Assembly: GCA_029941865.1 (NCBI GenBank)
Contig: JAPYTO010000001.1
Coordinates: 1 to 64,000, forward strand
Length of the DNA stretch: 64,000 nt
From: Fuerstiella sp.
GTDB lineage: Bacteria > Planctomycetota > Planctomycetia > Planctomycetales > Planctomycetaceae
Direction of reading: 5' to 3'
The notes beneath the pieces are model-generated. The model was not told the origin of the DNA. It was given only the letters and a program-made list of their open reading frames with translations, and ran no database searches. Positions 20,287 through 30,379 of the stretch are shown piece by piece. The translations under genes were made by a program, and so were the position numbers. Position 1 is the stretch's first letter. Every line of letters begins with the position of its first letter.

Positions 20287-20658
20287 CAGTGCGACCGCGT
20301 GGTTCGTCGCCGGTTGCTATCGGACACGACGACTGTCGTTAGCCGCGAAATTTCTTCCGTCGGTTTCACCCACGGCTAAGTGCTTTTGCGGCTCCGCCGC
20401 AGGTTGTTTACATTGTGTGTCAACGTCAGTCCGCCGCTGCTGATAATCACTGGGCGGTTACGTCTGCGAGCCTCAAAGCGAACCTGGACCGACCTGCAAC
20501 GCTCTCACTCCCTGCAGATACCTTCGGCTCAGACTCTTGATTTTTCCTGATCAAACACTTGTGTGGTACAGTGAGCCCCACTCAGCGGATGAACCGTTGC
20601 GGCACCATCGATTCTCCGACGTTTTGTTGTCTAAGTCATAATCTGATAAAATGAACGC

Positions 20659-21837
20659 ATGAAAACGCCCAGATCGTTGATTGCCCGATGGCCGCTGCTT
20701 AGCACTGCCGGAGCGTTGCTGCTCATCAGCATCTGGTGGTTTGCTGGCAAGTCCGCGCCGCCACCTGAACCGCATGGCCCGCCAGATCCGCCTGCGTTAA
20801 TCGCCAGAGAGACCAGATTCCTTGGTTCGGCGAAGTGTGGAGAATGCCACGACAAGCAATTCCAGCACTATTTAACCAGTGGCCATTCAAAAACGTTGTC
20901 GTCCACACGCGATTTTCCGTTCCGTGATCGATTCGAGGGTATGACGTTTGCCGATGCAGAACGCCAAAAGACGTTTCACTATTTCCCGGAAGACGTCGGC
21001 ATGGAAGTGGTGGTTCCAGGGCTGTTTGGTGGAGACCGATTTCCTCTGCAATTCGCGTTTGGATCAGGAGAACACGCAATTACGTTTGTGACGCTGACTC
21101 CGGATGGCACGGAGGTGCCGGCAGGAATTGAACACCGTGTTTCGTGGTTCACTGGCCAGGACCAGGCTGGTCTCACTCCTGGCCAACTCGGCGGGCCGGC
21201 CCATCAGGACATCGAATATTTCGGCCGCGTTATTCGAGGAGAGACTCTGGAGCGTTGCTTCGAATGCCATACCACTTCGGGGAGGATTGAAGGTGACCAT
21301 CTGGTCGACCTCATTCCGAATGTCGGCTGCGAAAGCTGCCATACCGACAGTGCCCCCCACGCGGCTTTGATGCAGGATAGGAATCCGGCTGATGCTGACG
21401 CCGGTTTTGAACAACGACCATGGCGTACCACGGACCAAATACAGATATGTGCTCGATGTCATCGCGGCGAGGACTCAGTCAGGAAGAGTGAGATCACGCG
21501 GGAAAATCCGAAAATCGTACGGTATCAGCCAGTCGGCCTGGGGCAGTCGAAATGCTACGTCCAGTCCGGGCAACGACTGCTGTGTTCTACCTGTCATAAC
21601 CCTCATCAGCATGCAGCCCGACAGGCGACCGTGCAATACGAAAAAAAGTGCCTGCAATGTCATTCCGTGTCGCCGCATTCCGCGCGGTGCTCCGTGTCGC
21701 CGGATTCCGGGTGCATTTCCTGTCACATGCCTCGCGTCGAGATTCATCCGTCAATCTCGTTTCACGATCATTGGATCCGAGTACGGAACGACACCGATCC
21801 TCCTGCCGTCCAGGGTGAGACTGATGTCAGACAATAA
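20659..21837 (+). CDS. Multiheme c-type cytochrome (cytochrome c554-like), 7 CxxCH motifs
   Basis: CGECH, CFECH, CESCH, CARCH, CSTCH, CLQCH, CISCH; N-terminal TM anchor. Confidence 0.92.
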   Translation: MKTPRSLIARWPLLSTAGALLLISIWWFAGKSAPPPEPHGPPDPPALIARETRFLGSAKCGECHDKQFQHYLTSGHSKTLSSTRDFPFRDRFEGMTFADAERQKTFHYFPEDVGMEVVVPGLFGGDRFPLQFAFGSGEHAITFVTLTPDGTEVPAGIEHRVSWFTGQDQAGLTPGQLGGPAHQDIEYFGRVIRGETLERCFECHTTSGRIEGDHLVDLIPNVGCESCHTDSAPHAALMQDRNPADADAGFEQRPWRTTDQIQICARCHRGEDSVRKSEITRENPKIVRYQPVGLGQSKCYVQSGQRLLCSTCHNPHQHAARQATVQYEKKCLQCHSVSPHSARCSVSPDSGCISCHMPRVEIHPSISFHDHWIRVRNDTDPPAVQGETDVRQ

Positions 21838-23683
21838 CCGGAATCGAAAACGCAAGTCCGCGATCGAGTGTCAGGCATCGTCACCAACGCAGCGGCCTGC
21901 CGTTGGGAGGTCGAATCGCCGGATATGGTATTTTCGAATTGGGGCACTGGTGTTGCCGATAGCCCTCATTCTGTTCGTAGAGACACTGCTCGTCTCGTTT
22001 GACATCGGCAACGACCTGGGCCTCTTCGTAAAGGTGCCAGGAGCCCCCAAAATACTTGACTATCAGGTCAATCCGCGGGCGGAGGAGAGCTACTTTTCGG
22101 GGCGCAAACTGGCTGGACCGGAGCCGAAGCGATTCGACCTTCCACGGCCTGATGGCGTTTATCGGATTGTCGTTGTCGGGGGCTCAACAGTGCTGGGATT
22201 CCCCTATCCGCCCGAACTTTCGTTTCCACGGCAAGTGGAGGTCTTGCTGAACCAGCAGAGCTCGCCCGAAAGATTCGAGATCATCAATGTTGGAATGGTC
22301 GCCATCAATAGTTTCAGTGTGGCAGACGTTGTCAAACAGTCCGTTGTGATGCAACCCGATCTGATCATCGTGCACACCGGCCACAACGAGTTTTACGGGC
22401 CGGAGGGAGTTGCGTCCACAACCGCGACAGCGCTAAAGTCTCAGTCTTCGCTGGCTGCAAAGGTCCGGCGACTGCGCCTATTCCAACTGATTGCCTCCGG
22501 ATTTGTCGATGAGCCATCCGACCAGAAAGATTTGATGGCAGAGCTGCCTGCGAGCGTGACCATTCCGCGAGATGGGCCTGCCTTTAAGCGGGCAGAACAG
22601 TACTATCGAGAAAACCTGGAGCGGATCGTCGCCACGGCATCCTCCGCGAAAATTCCGATCGTACTTACGACGGTGGCGTCAAATTTGAGCGGTCATTCTC
22701 CAGTTAGTTTTCATCTACCGGAACAACTCGCTGCCGACGAATTGAAACACTGGAGGGCGTTTTTCGACCGGGGACGGCAGCTCACAGTGGAGAAACTGTG
22801 GCAGGAGGCGCATGACCAACTCAAACAAGCTGAGGCGATTTCGAACGATTCCTCGCTATTGCATTTCCGCATGGGGCAATGCCTGGAAGCATTGGAGCAA
22901 TATCCGGAATCGCGAAAGGAGTTTGAGCTGGCCCGAGACCTTGATGGCTGCCGATTTCGGGCTCCCGGCTCGTTCCGCGGGATCGTTCGCGACGTGGCGA
23001 CGCAGACAGCTCAGTCCAACGTTTTCTTTTTCGATTCCGCCGAACAGTTGGCCGTCGAAGCTGGTCCCGCGGCGCTTGGGTCCAACTTCTTTCTCGAGCA
23101 CGTCCACTACAATCTTGATGGTCACCGGCGGCTGGCCATCATTCTGAGTCGCTTTGTCCAGCAGCAGGTCTTGCAACGACGGTGGAATGTCGCCGCAGTC
23201 CCGACGGACCTGGGACTTGACCAGCTGCTGGGACTGCTGCCGGAAGACCGCGTATCAGGGCAGTCCTATGCGCTAAAGGTAATGAACGTCTTTCCGATGA
23301 CGAAAACATTTGACGTCAACGTACATCGGGACGCGATTGTCGTGAAAATCCAGCGGGAACTCAGCATGTTGGACACGGAACAGCAACAGATCTTTGCGAG
23401 TCTTTCGCTGGATGACATGGCCTCCCGGCTCGCGGCAGCGCTCGCGGACTGTTTTCGCGACAAACGACAATTCACTCGGGAGTTGTTCTATCGCCGCTGC
23501 GATCAAATCCGCCGACCATGGGAGTCCGACGTCGCCTTTCGCCTCGCCCGCTGTCTGGCCGAATCAGACGACCATCTGAATGAGGCAATTGAGCGTTGTC
23601 GGCGGACACTGCAGTTGAACCCGCAACTCGCTGCGGCAGAAAAACTATTGACGCAATTGACGGCAGGCTTGCCACAGGAATGA
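21824..23683 (+). CDS. Membrane-anchored SGNH/GDSL hydrolase-like protein with TPR segments
   Basis: 'YRIVVVGGSTVLGFPYPPELSFPRQVEVLL' and 'PDLIIVHTGHNEFYGP'; TPR-like C-terminal half; start inside the cytochrome ORF (14-bp overlap). The longer ORF from 21392 is out of frame with the cytochrome and not needed. Confidence 0.85.
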   Translation: MSDNNRNRKRKSAIECQASSPTQRPAVGRSNRRIWYFRIGALVLPIALILFVETLLVSFDIGNDLGLFVKVPGAPKILDYQVNPRAEESYFSGRKLAGPEPKRFDLPRPDGVYRIVVVGGSTVLGFPYPPELSFPRQVEVLLNQQSSPERFEIINVGMVAINSFSVADVVKQSVVMQPDLIIVHTGHNEFYGPEGVASTTATALKSQSSLAAKVRRLRLFQLIASGFVDEPSDQKDLMAELPASVTIPRDGPAFKRAEQYYRENLERIVATASSAKIPIVLTTVASNLSGHSPVSFHLPEQLAADELKHWRAFFDRGRQLTVEKLWQEAHDQLKQAEAISNDSSLLHFRMGQCLEALEQYPESRKEFELARDLDGCRFRAPGSFRGIVRDVATQTAQSNVFFFDSAEQLAVEAGPAALGSNFFLEHVHYNLDGHRRLAIILSRFVQQQVLQRRWNVAAVPTDLGLDQLLGLLPEDRVSGQSYALKVMNVFPMTKTFDVNVHRDAIVVKIQRELSMLDTEQQQIFASLSLDDMASRLAAALADCFRDKRQFTRELFYRRCDQIRRPWESDVAFRLARCLAESDDHLNEAIERCRRTLQLNPQLAAAEKLLTQLTAGLPQE

Positions 23684-23861
23684 CATCAGAATGAACGCCT
23701 GTGGAATTCCGTCGCGATCAGAACCTCGTGCCGCCGCTGGCCCACTGAAAGAAGTGGCCGCAGCGAGTTGGTTGCTCTCACCGGCCAATCTACATACAGG
23801 GGGGGGACTGGCCTGATGCACCGCTAAGAAATATGAGACACGGCATTGTTGCGCTGCGGCT

Positions 23862-24037
23862 GGCCTCGGAGAGGCCGAAGCACGTAGCCGTGGGCTTCCA
23901 GCCCAGGGAACGGATACGACATTAACAGGAGGCCGTGAAACGGCCAAAGCCATTCTGTTCCGCAAACGATAACCCCGGTCGCCGTTTCACGGCGAACGAA
24001 TCCATTCCCCACGCAAACCATGGGCCGAAGCCCATGG
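23862..24037. repeat. Cluster of four short perfect hairpins in a non-coding gap
   Basis: GGCCTC-GGA-GAGGCC (23862-23876), GGCCGT-GAA-ACGGCC (23931-23945), CGCCGT-TTC-ACGGCG (23980-23994), CCATGGG-CCGAAG-CCCATGG (24018-24037). Confidence 0.8.
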
Positions 24038-24350
24038 CTATGTGCTGCCGCCACTCCGTGGCGAGTCACAGACTTCTGTCCACAGCGCGCAACAGGTTTC
24101 CGTCTTCCCCGCAAGCCCAATTTTCCCGTTCTTCGCTCTGTGCATCACGCCTGGGGGGGGGGGACCCCTGAGGAATTGTTTCGCCCCCCCCTAGTGTCGT
24201 TTTCTTGTGAGCGTGGTTTTTTTCGGTAGCACGACCGAGGTTTTCCTGAAAAATTCGTATTTGGCTTGATTATCGACGGGTTTCTTAAGAGCATATGTGA
24301 AGCGATAGACCCAGACCGTTTTCTTTACACATGCCAAGGGGAGTCTGCTT

Positions 24351-25415
24351 ATGAACTTTTTTACACTACGTCGTCGTCGTCGTCGGGCCTTTACGCTCAT
24401 CGAACTGCTTGTCGTAATTGCAATTATAGCGATTCTAATTGCGTTACTGCTGCCTGCAGTGCAACAGGCACGTGAGGCAGCTCGACGGACACAATGCAAA
24501 AACAACTTGAAGCAGATCGGCGTGGCCCTGCACAATTACCATGATGTGCATTCTATGTTTCCGCAGGCAAAAGTCGTTGGCGATATGAATTACAACGGAT
24601 GTCCAGGATGGATTGAAGGTTCAGGATTCAGCTGGCGAGTGATGATCCTTCCGATGATCGAACAGGCACCGCTTTTCAATGCAAATACTGACTTTGACGT
24701 GGGCATTTCGACCTGCGGACCGTTTCGCCCTGGTGCCGCCCGACGGCTGACGTTACTCAGAACAACGATGCCCGCTTTTCTCTGCCCAAGCGATGCCACC
24801 CTCTTTTTTCGAACTGAAAAACCAACAAATTACCCCGGTATCGCAGGTTCGAGAGGTGAACGTATTACAGGCCAAAGTGTCAATACAAGCGCCCACCATT
24901 GGAAAGCTCTCCAGGCAAATCAGGGAATGATGTCGTGGCGGGGCACTAGTTTTCGAGACGTCGTGGACGGGACGAGTAACACCGCGATGGTGGGAGAAGT
25001 TCATCGCGGCGTGCTGTTCAACCGTTACAGTGGCGGGCCCAGCAACGTTACCGGTCAGCGATGCAAATGGTGGGCTGCCGAATCCGGCTTCTGCGGTGCC
25101 GACACTTGGCGTTCGCCAAATGCCGCCAACCCCACCAAAGGCAACAACAAAGGTCAGACGGCCCCTCAGAACGGCACGGCCAATGACGATGCCTGTACAG
25201 GCGGCAGCGGTCCTTGCGCCGATCAGGTGTCCTGGGTTGACGACCTGGCAAACAACACGCCTGGGAATCGAGGTGTGTCAAGTGCACATACGGGCGGTGC
25301 TCAGATTTTGTTCGGTGACGGTAGTGTCCACTTCGTTAACGACAGCATGGACACGGGTGTGTGGAGGGGCGCTGGCACCATGAATGGTGGTGAAACCGAC
25401 AATATACAGTTCTAA
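24351..25415 (+). CDS. DUF1559 domain protein with prepilin-type N-terminal cleavage/methylation domain
   Basis: [58 protein letters not shown]-terminal '[15 protein letters not shown]' (H-x9-DG type). Confidence 0.97.
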   Translation: MNFFTLRRRRRRAFTLIELLVVIAIIAILIALLLPAVQQAREAARRTQCKNNLKQIGVALHNYHDVHSMFPQAKVVGDMNYNGCPGWIEGSGFSWRVMILPMIEQAPLFNANTDFDVGISTCGPFRPGAARRLTLLRTTMPAFLCPSDATLFFRTEKPTNYPGIAGSRGERITGQSVNTSAHHWKALQANQGMMSWRGTSFRDVVDGTSNTAMVGEVHRGVLFNRYSGGPSNVTGQRCKWWAAESGFCGADTWRSPNAANPTKGNNKGQTAPQNGTANDDACTGGSGPCADQVSWVDDLANNTPGNRGVSSAHTGGAQILFGDGSVHFVNDSMDTGVWRGAGTMNGGETDNIQF

Positions 25416-25449
25416 GTAACACTTCAGTTGTTTAGACGCGAGTATTTCG

Positions 25450-25477
25450 AGACCCGGTGTCTGCGGACACTGGGTCT
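25450..25477 (+). terminator. Probable intrinsic terminator after the DUF1559 gene
   Basis: Stem agacccggtgtc/gacactgggtct (one G-U), loop tgcg, followed by T-rich ttgtatttg. Confidence 0.65.
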
Positions 25478-25541
25478 TTGTATTTGACGTGTATTCTCCT
25501 GTTGGTGACATGATAAGAATAAATGGTTTTCGCCCGGTTCC

Positions 25542-27308
25542 ATGCTAATGAGTTTCGTCACACGGGTCCCGGAAACTGGTGTACGGCCCCGACGACTGGG
25601 GGCGATTGGGCACCAAATTATTCTAACCGCCATCGGATTGACTCATTCGACTGCACTTCTTCACCCGGTTGAGGCTGCGCTCCCGGCCACTCAAAACGCT
25701 ACAACGTTTGTAAACGCAACAGACGAATCCCGGATTCAATTCGTCCACAATTCGCCAGCCACTCAGGACCGACATACTCATTTGGCATTCGGCTCCGGCA
25801 TCGGCTGGGTGGACTTCGACCACGACGACCTGCCGGACCTCTATGCTGCCCAGGGAGTTGCGTTCAAGCCAAAACGCTCTCCCAACCCTAACCTGGCATC
25901 AGACTGTCTCTATCGCAATCTGGGGGACGGTCGGTTCGAGGACATCAGCAAAGTCTGCGGACTTAACGACAATGATTATTCAATGGGGCTCTCAGTCGGA
26001 GACTTCGACAACGACGGTTTCCAGGATATTCATGTCACAAACTTCGGACGTAATCGACTCCTCAGCAATAACGGTGACGGAACCTTCACCGAAATTGCCG
26101 CGGCCTCGGGTGTTGCTGACACAGACTTCGGGGCGTCTTGTACGTGGGTCGACCTGAATGACGATGGCAGCCTGGATCTGTTTGTAGTCAACTACGTAAA
26201 ACTCGATGCGAACGACTACGAATTGTGCACACTCGAGTACAAAGGTAAACGTCACGGCATCACCTGTCATCCTCGTTCTCTCTTGCCGACTCGTGACGTT
26301 TTGTTTCGCAGTCACGGTGACGGACAGTTTTCTGATGCGACCTTACAGGCGGGTATGCAGCGGAGTCCGGCGGCACAAGGACTGGGTGTCCTCGCGACCG
26401 ACCTCGATGCTGACGGTGACATCGATGTATATGTCGCCAACGATTCGGTCGCCAACGATCTGTGGATCAACCAGGGGGACGGCCAACTGAGAAACGAAGC
26501 CATGTTGTCGGGGACCGCGTTCAACCGTGCCGGACGACGCGAAGCCGGCATGGGCGCGGTCGTCGGTGACGTCGACGGGGACGGACTCCCGGATCTGTTT
26601 GTGACGAATTACTACGGCGAGACGAACACACTCTACCGGAACGAGGCCGCAGGTCTGTTTCTGGACGTCACCGATGAATTTGGTTTGGGAAGTTCGAGCC
26701 GATTGAAACTGGGCTTTGGTACGTCATTATTCGATTTCGACAATGACGGTTGGCTGGACCTGTTCGTCGCCAATGGACACGTGCATGACCGACGCGAAAT
26801 CAATGGTCGGGATGAGCCGTTCGCGCAACGTCCGCAATTGTTCAAGAATCACGGCGGGCGGCGTTTCACGGACGTCTCAGATTCCGGCGGTTTGTATTTT
26901 CAACGCCACGTTGTGGGTCGAAGCTGTGCAGTAGCGGACTACGACCGCGACGGGTGGCAGGATCTGGCTGTCGGGCACCTCAATTCAAGCTTAGTGCTGT
27001 TGCACAATCAGACGCACGATACGCAGATGAATAGTTTGCGAATAGAACTGGTTGGCGTCCGGTCCAACCGCAGTGCGATTGGTGCGGTCGTCAATGTTCG
27101 CATTGGTGAAAATCAGCTGACACGGTTCCGCGTCGGTTCATCCGGGTATTTATCCTGTGATGAGGGCTGCCTGACAATTGGTGTCGGAACCTTCGGGACA
27201 CCAGTTGACGTCACCGTACGTTGGCCTGGTGGAGAAAGCCAAACCTATCGGTCTTTACAAACCGGACGGCGGCATGTTCTCATTCAGGGTCGCCAGCCCA
27301 TGCAATAG
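25542..27308 (+). CDS. CRTAC1 family protein (FG-GAP/VCBS + ASPIC/UnbV)
   Basis: Repeated 'DFDNDGF/WLDLFV' motifs; 'VGVRSNRSAIGAVVNVRIG...VTVRWPGGESQTY' ASPIC signature. Confidence 0.92.
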   Translation: MLMSFVTRVPETGVRPRRLGAIGHQIILTAIGLTHSTALLHPVEAALPATQNATTFVNATDESRIQFVHNSPATQDRHTHLAFGSGIGWVDFDHDDLPDLYAAQGVAFKPKRSPNPNLASDCLYRNLGDGRFEDISKVCGLNDNDYSMGLSVGDFDNDGFQDIHVTNFGRNRLLSNNGDGTFTEIAAASGVADTDFGASCTWVDLNDDGSLDLFVVNYVKLDANDYELCTLEYKGKRHGITCHPRSLLPTRDVLFRSHGDGQFSDATLQAGMQRSPAAQGLGVLATDLDADGDIDVYVANDSVANDLWINQGDGQLRNEAMLSGTAFNRAGRREAGMGAVVGDVDGDGLPDLFVTNYYGETNTLYRNEAAGLFLDVTDEFGLGSSSRLKLGFGTSLFDFDNDGWLDLFVANGHVHDRREINGRDEPFAQRPQLFKNHGGRRFTDVSDSGGLYFQRHVVGRSCAVADYDRDGWQDLAVGHLNSSLVLLHNQTHDTQMNSLRIELVGVRSNRSAIGAVVNVRIGENQLTRFRVGSSGYLSCDEGCLTIGVGTFGTPVDVTVRWPGGESQTYRSLQTGRRHVLIQGRQPMQ

Positions 27309-27400
27309 AAGCGTGACTTCATCACCGAATCTTCATGTGTTCGCAGCCGGTCAACGCACGCGTGAGTTCCGAAAACGTTCGCTCTTGAATTCGCCCACAA

Positions 27401-30379
27401 ATGTCAAAGATGCATTTCTCGCTTCAATCACTTTTCCGGGGGCGTATTGCGTTTGTCATTACGCTCTCGTCTGTCGCAGCCGGCTTGTTCTGGGTCTGGA
27501 GCCAGCGACCAGACACCGATGCACTAGCAGGCCAGGTGTATGACGCGATTCAGAAAGGAGATTTCGATTCAGCGCGGCAGACACTCCGCGAACTGCATCA
27601 ATACGACCCAGAGGACGCTGACGTAATCGAGTGGCTGGCCGAGGTATGCCTCAATGCCGGAGACGAAGCAGCGGCCATCGATTGGTTGGAGAAGATTCCT
27701 GACACATTCCCGCAAAGAGCGGTCAAAGGGGCCTTTCGCGGCGCTCAACTCTCCATGAAATCGCACCAGGCTGCCAGGACTCGTCTATGTCTTGATCGCT
27801 GTCTGCGATTGGCCCCCGATCACGAACCGGCGCGACGTTTGCTGATTCACCTGGAATTGATTCTGACACGGTGGGAAGCGATGCTTGCTCAGATTGCTGA
27901 GCTGGACCGGCGCGGGCAGGCAACGCCGGCGGATGTGGCTTTGTTTTGTGTCGGAAGGAATTTCTACTGGGAGGACGATTCGCATTTTGAGTGGTTGGAG
28001 GCTTGCGTTGAGAATACACCGGAAGACTGTCTGACTCGCACCGCTCTGGCCTACTACTACAGTTCGCAAGGCCGACGTCACGACGCGTTCGCACTGTTGC
28101 ACAGTTCAGACGTTCCACAAACCGGGTTCGAAAGCTGGCGCATTACCCTGGGAATGATTGAGAACCACATCGATCACGATAACTTATCGACGGCTCACGA
28201 AGGATTATCCCGAATGCCACCGGAAGCGGACACAATCCTGCGAACGTGGCTGGCGTATGCCCGGATCTTCGCCGAACAGAATGAAATCGAACTGGCAATC
28301 GTCGCCTATGACAATGCATCCCTGCTCAGTCCCCTCGATCCCGAACCTGTTTCGGCAATGTCGCGGTTGCTGACGCGCCAAAAAAAACACGACGAAGCAT
28401 CTGAGTGGGCTCTCCGCGCGCAGTTAAACAGCCAATTGTGGCAGATTCTAAGCCATGCAAAACCACTCGCCCCGCAAGGGCCATCCGCAAAAACCGTGAT
28501 GGAGATGGGACGCCTTTTACAGACACTCGGACGGCACAGAGAATCGATCATCTGTTTCGAATCTCTGTTCGGCCATTTTGAATTTGGAGGCGAAGCGAAG
28601 CGACTGGCGGAAATCACGCGCCAGGCCAGCAATCAACAGCGTTATCTCGAAGTTGTGAAGGTGCAGGATCTCGACTGCAGCGTTTCAGTAGCAGGCACAC
28701 GAAGCGAAACAGCCCCGTGGGAGGCAACCGGAGAAAAGTCGGACGGGGCTGGTGCCGAGACAACCATCGAAATGCGGGACATTGCGGCAACGGTGGGGCT
28801 GGACTTCACATTTTTCCGTGGGGATGCCGTGGAAGACTTTCTTGCGGAAACGCTCGGTGGAGGCGTTGGAGTCATCGACTTTGACATGGACGACTGGCCC
28901 GACGTGTTCCTGACGCAGGGGACCTCGCTGCCGGTCTCGCCCCAGAGCATGTATTCCAATCGTTTATTCCGTAATGTCAACGGGACGTTGGCGGTCGATG
29001 TCACCGCCGAAACCGGCGTGACCCATGGCGGCTACGGACAAGGCTGCGCCGTCGCGGACATTAATAATGACGGGTTCCCCGATCTTTTGATATGTAATCA
29101 TGGTGAAAATGTTCTTTATAACAACAACGGGGATGGAACGTTCAGTGATGTGACACGTGAATCCGGACTGCAGGGGCAGCAATGGAGCACAAGTGCGTCG
29201 TTCGCTGATTTTGATGGCGACGGAGACCTGGACTTATACAGTGTGAATTATGTTCGCATCCCGGAGGGAGACCTGAAGCGGTGTCGAACGGGAAACTACG
29301 TTGGACCGTGCCGCGTCATGGATCATCCGGCCGAGCAGGACACCTTTTGGATCAACCAGGGCGCCGGTACGTTTCAGGATCGCACCGATTCCGTGGGAAT
29401 TCAAGCAGCCGACGGCAAGGGGCTGGGAGTCATCTCGGCCGACTTTGACAATGATGGCTGGGTCGATCTGTTCGTCGGTAACGACACCACCGGGAATTTC
29501 CTGTTTAAGAATCTTGGAACCGGGACGGCACCGGCGGAAGTGGCTGAGTCCGAATGGCGTGGTTTCCAGGAGATTGGTGTGCTGGCGGGCGTTGCCTTCA
29601 ATCGCGATGGCAAAGGCGAAGCCTGCATGGGTATTGCCTGCGAAGATCTCAACCATGACGGGCTGTTCGACCTTTTCGTGACAAACTACGAAAAGGAAAC
29701 GAATACGTTCTATGCGAATCTGGGGAACCTGAGCTTTGCGGATCAAACGCATCGCCTGAATCTGGCCGACGCAAGTCGCCCGATGTTGGGCTGGGGAGCC
29801 CAATTCATCGATCTGGACGCCGACGGCAACCGGGACCTGTTCGTCGCCAACGGCCACTTGTACACCATACCGATGCGTTCGCAGTTGTTCCTCAATCGTT
29901 CCGGTCAGTTCACGGAAATATCCGGTCGTGCCGGTAAGTTTTTCGAAGCAAAAAGATTCGGGCGGAGCACTGCAATCTTAGATTGGAACCGCGATCTGGC
30001 GGCCGATTTGACCGTCAGTTTTCTCAAGAGCCCAGTGGCACTGCTTACGAACAACATTCCGAACGGAAACCGGTTGTCTATTCGATTGATCGGTGTCGCA
30101 TCAACTCGGAGCATCCAGGGGGCACGTCTGTCGGTAACTGCAGGTCAGCGCGTGATGCATTTTCGAAACAGTTCAGACGGTGGATACTTTGCATCAAATG
30201 AAAACGATGTGAAAATAGGACTCGGACCGCACAAGCAGATAAAGACGCTTGAAGTGAAGTGGCCATCAGGCAGGGTTCAGACCTGGAATCACCTCCCCGC
30301 CGGCAGGAAATACGCGTTGATAGAAGGCAGACAAAGTCCCCTGGTCTTACAATCGGCTGTTGATGACGCCTTCCCATAA
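27401..30379 (+). CDS. TPR + FG-GAP/VCBS + ASPIC/UnbV multidomain protein
   Basis: N-terminal TM plus TPR; 'VADINNDGFPDLLICNHGENVLYNNNGDGTF'; 'LEVKWPSGRVQTW'. Confidence 0.9.
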   Translation: MSKMHFSLQSLFRGRIAFVITLSSVAAGLFWVWSQRPDTDALAGQVYDAIQKGDFDSARQTLRELHQYDPEDADVIEWLAEVCLNAGDEAAAIDWLEKIPDTFPQRAVKGAFRGAQLSMKSHQAARTRLCLDRCLRLAPDHEPARRLLIHLELILTRWEAMLAQIAELDRRGQATPADVALFCVGRNFYWEDDSHFEWLEACVENTPEDCLTRTALAYYYSSQGRRHDAFALLHSSDVPQTGFESWRITLGMIENHIDHDNLSTAHEGLSRMPPEADTILRTWLAYARIFAEQNEIELAIVAYDNASLLSPLDPEPVSAMSRLLTRQKKHDEASEWALRAQLNSQLWQILSHAKPLAPQGPSAKTVMEMGRLLQTLGRHRESIICFESLFGHFEFGGEAKRLAEITRQASNQQRYLEVVKVQDLDCSVSVAGTRSETAPWEATGEKSDGAGAETTIEMRDIAATVGLDFTFFRGDAVEDFLAETLGGGVGVIDFDMDDWPDVFLTQGTSLPVSPQSMYSNRLFRNVNGTLAVDVTAETGVTHGGYGQGCAVADINNDGFPDLLICNHGENVLYNNNGDGTFSDVTRESGLQGQQWSTSASFADFDGDGDLDLYSVNYVRIPEGDLKRCRTGNYVGPCRVMDHPAEQDTFWINQGAGTFQDRTDSVGIQAADGKGLGVISADFDNDGWVDLFVGNDTTGNFLFKNLGTGTAPAEVAESEWRGFQEIGVLAGVAFNRDGKGEACMGIACEDLNHDGLFDLFVTNYEKETNTFYANLGNLSFADQTHRLNLADASRPMLGWGAQFIDLDADGNRDLFVANGHLYTIPMRSQLFLNRSGQFTEISGRAGKFFEAKRFGRSTAILDWNRDLAADLTVSFLKSPVALLTNNIPNGNRLSIRLIGVASTRSIQGARLSVTAGQRVMHFRNSSDGGYFASNENDVKIGLGPHKQIKTLEVKWPSGRVQTWNHLPAGRKYALIEGRQSPLVLQSAVDDAFP

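Noticed and set aside
21392-21823. Extended N-terminus of the 763-aa ORF (start 21392)
   Set aside because: This part overlaps the multiheme cytochrome in another frame and has no homology-like features; the ATG at 21824 precedes a TM anchor and the SGNH domain.
24367-24386. (CGT)5 microsatellite at the start of the DUF1559 gene
   Set aside because: Encodes the positively charged Arg stretch expected before the prepilin hydrophobic segment; normal for this family.
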